NCBI GenBank assembly: GCA_020442965.1
Contig: JAGRJB010000404.1
Location: 1-5,274, forward strand
Length of the DNA: 5,274 bases
Source: Pseudomonadales bacterium
GTDB taxonomy: Bacteria > Pseudomonadota > Gammaproteobacteria > Steroidobacterales > Steroidobacteraceae
Reading direction: 5' to 3'
Shown: in pieces, positions 1 through 5,274 of the stretch
Layout of the letters: every line of letters begins with the position of its first letter
Position numbering within the stretch: the stretch's first letter is position 1
Notes under the pieces: generated by a model
Databases searched by the model: none
The model's input: the letters and a program-made list of their open reading frames with translations, nothing else
Told to the model about the DNA's origin: nothing
Translations under genes and position numbers: made by a program

Positions 1-1
1 C

Positions 2-127
2 GACTGGGAACGTGAGTACCCTGGCCGTACCGAATCGATCTTTTCGGCGATGCGCAACATCGAAGCGTCCCACCTGGCCGATCCGCGCCTGTACGATTTC
101 TCCGCGCCACGATCGGCTGGCTCCTGA
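2..127 (+). CDS. C-terminal end of an unidentified protein (5' end outside window)
   Basis: An open frame enters from the left edge and encodes 41 residues, starting [14 protein letters not shown] and ending in APRSAGS before a TGA stop at 125-127. The stop shares its last base with the ATG of the next gene (TGATG), which is typical of translationally coupled genes and is the main reason to believe this is a real coding tail. I do not recognise the family. The visible part is mixed charged and hydrophobic with no membrane segment and no catalytic motif. From its position it is probably the upstream member of the same operon as the phosphatase/ADP-ribosylglycohydrolase fusion. The frame is supported by the overlap and codon composition only. 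Confidence 0.6.
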   Translation, partial: DWEREYPGRTESIFSAMRNIEASHLADPRLYDFSAPRSAGS

Positions 128-1710
128 TGGCCCTGAGTAGTTTGGTGCTCGGCAGCTCGATCGACAAGCCATCGAAGCCGATCCCGGCTTCCTATTGGGT
201 CGTTCCGGGTCGGTTGTTAGCTGGGGAGTATCCGGGCGGCCTGTCACGCGAAGAAACGAGCTCGCGGCTGCGCGCGTTCCTCGATGCGGGTTTCGATTGT
301 TTCATCGATTTGACGGCGCCCGGTGAGCGCGAGCCTTACGATGCGTACGTGCCGCGCACTGCCCTGTATCTGCGCAAGCCGATTCCCGATCACGATATTC
401 CGCAAGCTGCCGGACACATGGCCGAGATCCAGGCCGAGCTGGACGCTGCCTTGCACGAGGGGCGCAAGGTCTATGTGCATTGTCGTGCCGGGATCGGACG
501 AACCGGGACAGTGATCGGCTGTCATCTGGTTGCTCGCGGCCTGACTGGCGATGCGGCCTTGGCCGAACTTAACAAGCTGTGGGCTGATAACGAGCGCTCG
601 CGCTACTGGGCGGAGGTGCCAGAGACCCGCGAGCAGAAGGAGTTCGTACGCAGCTGGCGGCCGATCGAGCCACGAACGCACACCGACGTGACGCGTTTGT
701 ACGCCGACGTACCGCCGCTGGTGGACGGCCTGGCGGCGTCTGCTACGGCTGAGGCGGCGTTACTGGGCGAAGATGTCGGCGTCGCGCGGGCGCTGCGCGG
801 GCGCTTCGTAGGGTCGCTGGTCGGGCTCGCGAGCGCTGATGCGCTGGCCGCGCCGACGCAGTTTCGCAAGCCCGGATCCTTCGGTGTAGTGGGTGATTTG
901 TTAGGCGGTGGGCCGTTCGATCTACCGCGCGGCGGCTGGTCAGACGACACGGCAATGGCGCTTGTGCTTGCGGATAGTCTGATCGCGAGCTCGGGTTTCG
1001 ACGCCCACGATCAGGTGCGACGTTACGCTCGCTGGCAGAAAGAGGGCTACCTATCGGCAACCGGGCAGTGTCTGGGTATCACCGCCAGCGTAACGCGTGC
1101 CATCGCGACCGCGCTTTATCGCAGTATGCCGTTCGCCGGTTCGCACGACCCCGAGCAAGCGGCCAAAGAAGTGTTGTCGCGCGTGGCGCCGGTGGTGATG
1201 TTCTTTTTTGCCGATGGAACTGCCGCGGTGGATCAGTCGGTGCAGGCGGCCCGGATTACTTGCCAGGCACCGGTCGCTCTGGATTGTGTCAGGATACTTG
1301 CCGCGATGGTGCATCAGGCTTTGGCGGGACGCGACAAGCAGCATGTACTGCGGCCTGACGAGTTGCTACCCGTCGCCGAGCTGAAGCCGGCAGTGCGCAC
1401 CATCCTGGAAGGCTCGTACACGCGCAACTCACCGCCAGCGATCACCGGTGCGGGAACCGTGACCGATGCACTCGAGGCGGCGCTGTGGGCTTTTCATCGC
1501 AGTCGTGATTTTCGCAGCGGCGCGCTCGAGGCAGTGAACCTCGGTGGTGATTCCGATGTAGTGGGCGCCGTATATGGTCAGCTCGCGGGCGCGTACTATG
1601 GCATAAACGCGATTCCCGCAAACTGGCGTAATAGCTTGATGCGCAAGGAATTGCTGCAAGAGACGGCGGATCACTTGCTTACCCATGCGCTGGTTGCGCT
1701 GGCGGAGTGA
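127..1710 (+). CDS. Fusion protein: dual-specificity/tyrosine-type phosphatase + ADP-ribosylglycohydrolase (DraG/ARH-like)
   Basis: This 527-residue protein has two domains in one uninterrupted frame. Residues about 21-175 form a cysteine phosphatase: the signature HCRAGIGRTG lies at 118-127 (nucleophile C119, phosphate-binding R125), and PIPDHDIP at 85-92 supplies a plausible general-acid Asp (D88 or D90). Residues about 222-500 resemble DraG/ARH enzymes, which remove ADP-ribose from proteins or small molecules using two Mg ions. WSDDTAMA (271-278) matches the first metal motif, GYLSATGQC (307-315) matches a motif common in bacterial members, GGDSDVVGA (473-481) the second metal motif, and the GAYYG...IP..W ending (488-500) is typical. 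By eye, several pocket positions differ from the usual consensus: Q245 where Glu is common, AKEV (346-349) where GNGS is common, and V478 where the metal-binding Thr of DxDT is expected. The phosphatase half looks active; the second half may be divergent in substrate or inactive. No signal peptide, so probably cytosolic. There is no clear Shine-Dalgarno before this ATG, and the TGATG overlap suggests coupled translation. Domain calls are firm; substrates are unknown. Confidence 0.88.
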   Translation: MALSSLVLGSSIDKPSKPIPASYWVVPGRLLAGEYPGGLSREETSSRLRAFLDAGFDCFIDLTAPGEREPYDAYVPRTALYLRKPIPDHDIPQAAGHMAEIQAELDAALHEGRKVYVHCRAGIGRTGTVIGCHLVARGLTGDAALAELNKLWADNERSRYWAEVPETREQKEFVRSWRPIEPRTHTDVTRLYADVPPLVDGLAASATAEAALLGEDVGVARALRGRFVGSLVGLASADALAAPTQFRKPGSFGVVGDLLGGGPFDLPRGGWSDDTAMALVLADSLIASSGFDAHDQVRRYARWQKEGYLSATGQCLGITASVTRAIATALYRSMPFAGSHDPEQAAKEVLSRVAPVVMFFFADGTAAVDQSVQAARITCQAPVALDCVRILAAMVHQALAGRDKQHVLRPDELLPVAELKPAVRTILEGSYTRNSPPAITGAGTVTDALEAALWAFHRSRDFRSGALEAVNLGGDSDVVGAVYGQLAGAYYGINAIPANWRNSLMRKELLQETADHLLTHALVALAE

Positions 1711-1747
1711 TTCCGTCACGGCGTCACGTGCCGTAAGCTTCGCGCCC

Positions 1748-2806
1748 ATGCCAGCGATCCACCACTCTAAAACTGCGACGCGCCGCCGGGCGCCGGCGCA
1801 CGCGTGGGCGCGCCTCGCGGATGATGAGTTGCTCAAGCTGCGCTTCGCCGATCTCAAGCTCAAGGTCAAGGATTCGCCGATCGCGCCGCGCGTCCGTCGC
1901 TTGTATCGCGAGCTCGACAGGCGTGGCGTCAAATTTCGACCACACGTATGGTTCGCCGAAGAGTGGTTCTCGCCCGATGGCGTGCCCGGAATTGCGATTC
2001 CCTTCTATCTCGCGCACCCGCGGCTCGAGCGTCTCGAGCGACGCATGATGAATGAAGTCGAAGGGGGTAACGCCAATTGGTCGATGCGAATTCTGCGTCA
2101 CGAGGCCGGACATGCGGTCGATACCGCGTATCGGCTGCGACGACGCAAGCTGTGGCGTGAGGTGTTCGGGCCCGCGTCGTTGCCATATCCCACCAGTTAT
2201 CGCGCGCGGCCGGGCAGCAAGCGTTACGTGCAGCATCTGGGGGAGTGGTACGCGCAGGCGCATCCCTGTGAGGATTTCGCCGAGACCTTCGCGGTGTGGC
2301 TCAAACCCAATTCGTCGTGGCGTAGCACCTACGCGGATTGGCCGGCGTTTCACAAACTCGAGTTCGTCGATCAACTGATGAGCGAGGTGCGGACACGTCG
2401 TCCGGTTGTAACAAGTCGCGCAGAGATCGATCCTCTCAAGAGCATTGAGCACACTCTCGCGGAGCACTATCGGCGCAAGATTGCGCGCCATTCGAATTAT
2501 CAGCGCACCAACGTCGATCGTGTGCTCGAGCGGATCTTCACGTTTGAGCCAACGCGCCACGACGCGGTCCGTGCCGCAAAATTCCTGCATGTCGAGCGGG
2601 CCGCGTTAGTCAGCGCGACCGTTGACGAACTCGACACGGATCCCTATACGGTGCGACAGATGCTGCGGATCGCCATCGATCGCTGTGCGACCATGCGGCT
2701 GTACGTGCACGGCAGTCGGCGCGACGCGCTGCGGCATGCCCGGTGGATGCTGGTGCGAATCACGCGCCTCTACTCCGAACGAGAGAGTCCGCGCCTCGCC
2801 GTATGA
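1748..2806 (+). CDS. Putative zinc-binding metallopeptidase (HEAGH zincin)
   Basis: Predicted 352-residue soluble zincin. HEAGH at residues 118-122 (bases 2099-2113) gives two histidine zinc ligands and the catalytic Glu. The CEDFAETFAVW stretch beginning at residue 174 offers acidic residues (E175, D176, E179) that could supply the third ligand, as in gluzincin-like enzymes. Surrounding segments such as WFSPDGVPGIAIPFYLAHPRL and NWSMRILRHEAGHAVDTAY resemble what I recall of a bacterial family named only as putative zinc-binding metallopeptidase. The C-terminal third (about 225-352) is basic and probably helical, without a motif I can name, but seems to belong to the same family. No signal peptide or membrane segment is visible. 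I chose the ATG at 1748, 37 bases after the previous stop, because the family-like sequence starts shortly after it. An in-frame ATG at 1685 would add 21 residues and overlap the previous gene by 26 bases. The stop overlaps the ATG of the ATP-grasp gene, so the two are probably made together. The natural substrate is unknown; a peptide made by the neighbouring ligase is a reasonable inference. Confidence 0.8.
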   Translation: MPAIHHSKTATRRRAPAHAWARLADDELLKLRFADLKLKVKDSPIAPRVRRLYRELDRRGVKFRPHVWFAEEWFSPDGVPGIAIPFYLAHPRLERLERRMMNEVEGGNANWSMRILRHEAGHAVDTAYRLRRRKLWREVFGPASLPYPTSYRARPGSKRYVQHLGEWYAQAHPCEDFAETFAVWLKPNSSWRSTYADWPAFHKLEFVDQLMSEVRTRRPVVTSRAEIDPLKSIEHTLAEHYRRKIARHSNYQRTNVDRVLERIFTFEPTRHDAVRAAKFLHVERAALVSATVDELDTDPYTVRQMLRIAIDRCATMRLYVHGSRRDALRHARWMLVRITRLYSERESPRLAV

Positions 2807-3837
2807 AGAAAATGCGAACCCTGGTGGTGGTTCACGCGACGCTCGTGCCACCCGATAGCCTCGAGGGTTACTCCGAAAAAGAGATTGACGAATGGCGTAC
2901 CGAGTACGACGTCACCTCGACTCTGCGCAAGGCGGGACACGAGGTTCGTTGTCTTGGTGTATCGGATAGTGTGTCTGATCTACGCGGCACGATCGCAGAA
3001 TGGCAGCCCGATGTCGTGTTCAATCTGCTCGAGGAGTTCAACGGCATCGTCAAATACGATCAGCACGTCGTGGCGTTTCTCGAGCTGATGCGCCAGCCGT
3101 ACACCGGTTGCAACCCGCGCGGGCTCTTGCTGGCGAGAGACAAACCGCTTTGCAAACAACTGCTCTCGTACCATCGAATTCCCTCGCCGAACTTCGCGGT
3201 TGTGAGGCGCGGCGTGAAACTGAAAGTTCCCCGTAAGCTCAAGTACCCGCTATTCGTCAAGTCGGCGACCGAAGATGCGTCATTGGGAATTGCGCAAGCG
3301 TCGATCGTCGAGGATCCGGCGCGCTTGCAGGAGCGGATCCAGTTCGTACACGAGCAGGTCAAATCCGATGCGCTGATCGAGGAGTACATCGAAGGGCGCG
3401 AGTTGTACGTTGCCGTGCTCGGTAACGATCGGCTGACGCGTCTGCCCGTCTGGGAAATGCTGTTCGGTACGCTGAACGAGTCGGCCGCCGGTATCGCGAC
3501 GCGCAAGGTGAAGTGGGACAAGCGCTACCAGGAAAAGCATGGCATAACGACCCGCGCGGCGGAGGGCCTGTCGCCAGCGGTCGTCGCGCGACTCGACAAA
3601 CTATCGCGACGCATCTATCGCGCGCTCGGGATGTCGGGCTACGCCCGCATGGATTTTCGGGTCACCCCTGCCGGTGAGTTGTATGTGCTCGAAGCAAATC
3701 CCAATCCAAACCTGACCGCGGACGAGGATTTTGCCCAGGCGGCACTGGTTGCCGGTATCGCGTATCCTGAGATGCTGGATCGGATCATTGCACTTGGCCT
3801 CAGTTATCAGGCTGAGTGGCGCGCGTTCTACGGCTGA
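2803..3837 (+). CDS. ATP-grasp ligase, D-alanine-D-alanine ligase-like
   Basis: A 344-residue protein with ATP-grasp organisation. The N-terminal pre-ATP-grasp part (about 5-110) includes the VFNLLEEF stretch at 72-79. ATP-binding lysines are likely in ARDKPLCKQLL (K114) and FVKSATEDASLG (K153), the adenine-side acidic pair in IEEYIEGREL (E193, E194), and the Mg ligands in ARMDFRV (D284) and VLEANPNPNLT (E297, N299). Such enzymes activate a carboxylate as acyl-phosphate and join it to an amine or amino acid. The final motif differs from the NTSPGMT-type ending of housekeeping Ddl, and no mur/fts gene is nearby, so a peptide or amino-acid ligase other than cell-wall Ddl is more likely. The start at 2803 forms an ATGA overlap with the metallopeptidase stop. 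An upstream in-frame ATG at 2743 lies inside the previous gene, and an ATG at 2812 is also possible. No strong Shine-Dalgarno is present, which fits translational coupling. The protein is soluble and probably cytosolic; its substrate cannot be read from the sequence. Confidence 0.87.
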   Translation: MKKMRTLVVVHATLVPPDSLEGYSEKEIDEWRTEYDVTSTLRKAGHEVRCLGVSDSVSDLRGTIAEWQPDVVFNLLEEFNGIVKYDQHVVAFLELMRQPYTGCNPRGLLLARDKPLCKQLLSYHRIPSPNFAVVRRGVKLKVPRKLKYPLFVKSATEDASLGIAQASIVEDPARLQERIQFVHEQVKSDALIEEYIEGRELYVAVLGNDRLTRLPVWEMLFGTLNESAAGIATRKVKWDKRYQEKHGITTRAAEGLSPAVVARLDKLSRRIYRALGMSGYARMDFRVTPAGELYVLEANPNPNLTADEDFAQAALVAGIAYPEMLDRIIALGLSYQAEWRAFYG

Positions 3838-3840
3838 GCC

Positions 3841-3846
3841 AAGGGG
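3841..3846 (+). promoter_or_regulatory. Ribosome binding site AAGGGG for the small exported protein
   Basis: AAGGGG lies 8 bases before the ATG at 3855. It is the clearest Shine-Dalgarno in the plus-strand gene set and decides the start of the next gene in favour of 3855 rather than the in-frame ATG at 3816, which lies inside the ATP-grasp gene. Confidence 0.7.
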
Positions 3847-3854
3847 TTGATCGC

Positions 3855-4328
3855 ATGCGTTGGATGGCATTTTTCCTGTTGGCGACTGGCTGGCTGCTGA
3901 GCGGATCCGGTTGTACTTCGGACAAGGCGCGGCGCGAAAGCGAGCTCGCGAAGCTGGCTGGCGATCTGGTGGGTCAGTACGAATCGGCGGACAGGCGCGG
4001 CGCGGCGCTTGCCATCCTGCCGGTGCACGCGGGCATGATCGGCGATCGCGTCTTTTATCTGGAGCGACGCAGTGGTGACGGCGAGCAGTCGCAGCACATG
4101 CTGACGATCGAGCTCGTTGACGGCAAAGAAATCGTGCAGCACGCGTTCGTCTTCAAGGATGCACCGCGCTGGCGCAACGCGTTGCAGACTCCCGAGCTCT
4201 TGAAATCGCTGGTACCACAGGATCTGCGACTCATCGCGCGGTGCGAGGTGAAGTTGACCGAATCGGGCGACGCTCTCGAGTACTCGTGCGGCGGCATCAC
4301 CGAGACGCTGCAGCGGGTCACCGAATAG
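3855..4328 (+). CDS. Small predicted exported protein or lipoprotein, possibly CpcT/CpeT-like
   Basis: A 157-residue protein with a clear export signal: MR at the N-terminus, a hydrophobic run (WMAFFLLATGWLL, 3-15), then SGSGC with C20. C20 followed by a charged, Lys/Arg/Glu-rich stretch looks like a lipoprotein modification site, but the -3 residue is Gly rather than the usual Leu, so the lipobox is weak and cleavage by signal peptidase I is possible. The mature part begins ELAKLAGDLVGQYES and continues with ILPVHAGMIGDRVFYLE. This order (an LA..L.G.Y start, then a pro-hydrophobic stretch and a FYLE strand) faintly recalls CpcT/CpeT-type proteins, known as phycobilin lyases in cyanobacteria but also seen as uncharacterised proteins in non-phototrophs. 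Two further cysteines (C130, C145) near the C-terminus could form a disulfide. The gene starts 17 bases after the ATP-grasp stop, so it probably shares the operon and would be its only envelope component. The export signal is well supported; the family assignment is tentative and a bilin-related function should not be assumed. Confidence 0.72.
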   Translation: MRWMAFFLLATGWLLSGSGCTSDKARRESELAKLAGDLVGQYESADRRGAALAILPVHAGMIGDRVFYLERRSGDGEQSQHMLTIELVDGKEIVQHAFVFKDAPRWRNALQTPELLKSLVPQDLRLIARCEVKLTESGDALEYSCGGITETLQRVTE

Positions 4329-4333
4329 CGCGC

Positions 4334-4759
4334 TCATTCCTCGGGCCGCACGCGGCTCCTTAGTCGCTTGGTCCGCTGCGTCAGCGTCTTGGACTGCAAT
4401 CGACGCTCTTTCGAGGCGCGTGTCGGACGCGTTGCATAGCGCTTTTTCGGTGGCGTCAGAGCGGCAACAATCAGCTGGCGCAGGCGTTGTTCGGCGTCGC
4501 GCAAATTGCGCTCCCTGCTGCGTTCAGTGCGAGCCAGGACAATGATGTCGCCGGCGAGCGTGAGTCGCGTTCCAGCGAGCATCTGCAGTCTTGCCTTCAC
4601 GTCGGCACTCAAGGTTGAGTTGTTAGCCAGCGAAAACCGCAACTGAATGGCGGTCGATACCTTGTTGACGTTCTGACCGCCGGGCCCCGATGCGCGGATC
4701 GCCGTGACCTCCAGATCCTCGTCTGGAATCGTGAGACCAGGACGAATCTCGATCGCCAT
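4334..4759 (-). CDS. arfB: Alternative ribosome-rescue factor ArfB (peptidyl-tRNA hydrolase)
   Basis: A 141-residue protein, essentially the length of E. coli ArfB (YaeJ). It carries the release-factor catalytic motif in IRASGPGGQNVNKVSTAI (GGQ at residues 27-29), whose Gln positions water to hydrolyse peptidyl-tRNA. The region from about residue 105 to the end is a strongly basic tail (PPKKRYATRPTRASKERR and onward), which in this family enters the empty mRNA channel of a stalled ribosome. There is no codon-recognition domain, which separates it from RF1/RF2. The N-terminus (IEIRPGLTIPDEDLEVTAIR) matches the family start, so the ATG at 4757-4759 is well chosen. It follows the MscS-family channel gene by 6 bases and is presumably cotranscribed with it. 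The nearest ribosome site, AGGGG, overlaps the upstream stop codon and sits only 3 bases from the ATG, so expression may depend partly on translation of the channel gene. The role is release of stalled ribosomes on non-stop mRNA in the cytosol. Confidence 0.95.
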   Translation of the reverse strand: MAIEIRPGLTIPDEDLEVTAIRASGPGGQNVNKVSTAIQLRFSLANNSTLSADVKARLQMLAGTRLTLAGDIIVLARTERSRERNLRDAEQRLRQLIVAALTPPKKRYATRPTRASKERRLQSKTLTQRTKRLRSRVRPEE

Positions 4760-4762
4760 CGG

Positions 4763-4767
4763 CCCCT
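4763..4767 (-). promoter_or_regulatory. AGGGG ribosome site overlapping the upstream stop codon
   Basis: On the minus strand the channel gene ends in TAG and the sequence continues TAGGGGCCGATG, so the candidate Shine-Dalgarno for arfB shares bases with the stop codon. The spacing of 3 bases is shorter than usual, which suggests re-initiation or coupling rather than strong independent initiation. Confidence 0.45.
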
Positions 4768-5274
4768 AGTTCGCCTGCTTGAGCATGCGTACGTCGTGCT
4801 GCGAGACGGGAATCGTGATGCCGTGCTTCCTGAATAGCCGCCAGATTTCGCGATTGATATCCGAGCGGACATTGTTGACGCCGTTCATCGGATCGCGAAT
4901 CCAGAAGCGCGCCTCGCAGCGCATGCCGTAATTCTCGAAGCTGAGAAGGCGCGACACAGGTCCGGGTTCTTTGAGGATGCGGGGATGCTGGGAGGCGGCT
5001 TCGATCAACAGTCGCAAGGCGAGCTCCGGGTCATCCTGGTAGCTGATCATCACGGGCAGGCGTAGGCGCACGCGTTGATCGGAGTAGCTCCAGTTGATAA
5101 CCGAGTCGGTGATCAGATTCTGGTTCGGTACCAGCGTTTCGACGCCGTCGCGATCACGCACCACGACATAACGACCGCGCAACTCCTGTACCCAACCAAA
5201 GTTCTCGGTACTGGTGCCGGTGTGGCCGGTAAAGCTGATGACATCGCCTGGCTTGATGGATTTGTCCATCAGCA
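4766..5274 (-). CDS. MscS-family mechanosensitive ion channel, C-terminal part (5' end outside window)
   Basis: The frame is open to the right edge and reads LMDKSIKPGDVI just inside it, so the ATG at 5267-5269 is internal rather than the start. About 169 residues are visible. They cover the MscS beta domain (IKPGDVISFTG, FGWVQELRGRYVVVRDRDG, ETLVPNQNLITDSVINWSYSD) and the alpha/beta C-terminal vestibule domain (VRLRLPVMISYQDDPELALR, then FWIRDPMNGVNNVRSDINRE). The PN.NLI..V.NWSYSD segment is characteristic. The pore-lining TM3 and earlier helices must lie beyond the window. Such channels sit in the inner membrane and open under membrane tension to release solutes during hypo-osmotic shock. 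The DP.NGVNNVRSDINREIW ending resembles the larger MscS relatives more than the short E. coli MscS. Its stop is 6 bases before arfB, so the two form a minus-strand operon. No regulatory region for it is visible here. Confidence 0.92.
   Translation of the reverse strand, partial: LMDKSIKPGDVISFTGHTGTSTENFGWVQELRGRYVVVRDRDGVETLVPNQNLITDSVINWSYSDQRVRLRLPVMISYQDDPELALRLLIEAASQHPRILKEPGPVSRLLSFENYGMRCEARFWIRDPMNGVNNVRSDINREIWRLFRKHGITIPVSQHDVRMLKQAN

Noticed and set aside
244..681. Minus-strand open frame of 145 codons opposite the phosphatase domain
   Set aside because: The plus strand encodes an intact HCX5R phosphatase signature over the same bases.
1718..1734. Small hairpin ACGGC / GCCGT with 7-base loop, and a GTCACG direct repeat, between the fusion gene and the metallopeptidase
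   Set aside because: The stem is only five pairs and has no T-run, so a terminator is not supported; the repeat is too short to mean much.
2021..2043. CTCGAGCG direct repeat
   Set aside because: It encodes LERLER in the metallopeptidase and is explained by coding sequence.
1724..2590. Long minus-strand open frame of 288 codons opposite the metallopeptidase
   Set aside because: It is the antisense shadow of a GC-rich gene with clear family motifs; its translation is Arg-rich with no recognisable domain.
2743..2805. Upstream start for the ATP-grasp gene at 2743
   Set aside because: It would put 20 extra residues inside the metallopeptidase gene; the ATGA overlap at 2803 and the KKMRTLVVV strand start fit the family better.
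4042..4049. GCGATCGC octamer (HIP1-like), considered because of the possible CpcT/CpeT link
   Set aside because: A single copy in GC-rich, CGATCG-rich DNA is expected by chance and is not evidence of cyanobacterial origin.
3828..4337. Minus-strand open frame of 169 codons opposite the exported protein
   Set aside because: The plus-strand frame has a good ribosome site and a signal peptide; the antisense product has no motif and would collide with the arfB end.
4345..4356. Inverted repeat GCCGC-AC-GCGGC near the convergent junction
   Set aside because: A two-base loop is not a plausible terminator hairpin, there is no T-run, and it lies inside the arfB coding sequence.

Overview
The window looks like GC-rich proteobacterial chromosome, most likely a gammaproteobacterium. 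That placement is inferred from codon use, from an ArfB-type ribosome rescue factor and from the MscS-family channel; nothing in the window fixes the genus. I see no tRNA, rRNA, CRISPR array, insertion sequence or phage gene. The DNA is almost entirely coding.

Plus strand, 2 to about 4328: five tightly packed genes on one strand that look like a single operon. (1) The last 41 codons of an unidentified gene, whose stop overlaps the next ATG. (2) A 527-residue fusion of a dual-specificity/tyrosine-type phosphatase domain (intact HCRAGIGRTG signature) to an ADP-ribosylglycohydrolase (DraG/ARH) domain with several altered pocket residues. (3) A predicted zinc metallopeptidase with an HEAGH site and a downstream CEDFAE element. 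(4) An ATP-grasp ligase related to D-Ala-D-Ala ligase, joined to gene 3 by an ATGA overlap. (5) A small predicted exported protein or lipoprotein with faint resemblance to CpcT/CpeT proteins. Genes 3 and 4 suggest a peptide ligation and peptide cleavage pair. Gene 2 adds a possible phosphate or ADP-ribose related activity. The joint role is unknown and is inference.

Minus strand, 4334 to the right edge: a second operon converging on the first. It holds the C-terminal part of an MscS-family mechanosensitive channel, which runs off the right edge, followed after 6 bases by arfB. The two operons meet tail to tail with only five bases between stop codons, and no clear intrinsic terminator is visible.

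The most interesting material is the phosphatase-ADP-ribosylglycohydrolase fusion and its linkage to the metallopeptidase/ATP-grasp pair. The arfB and channel genes are ordinary.
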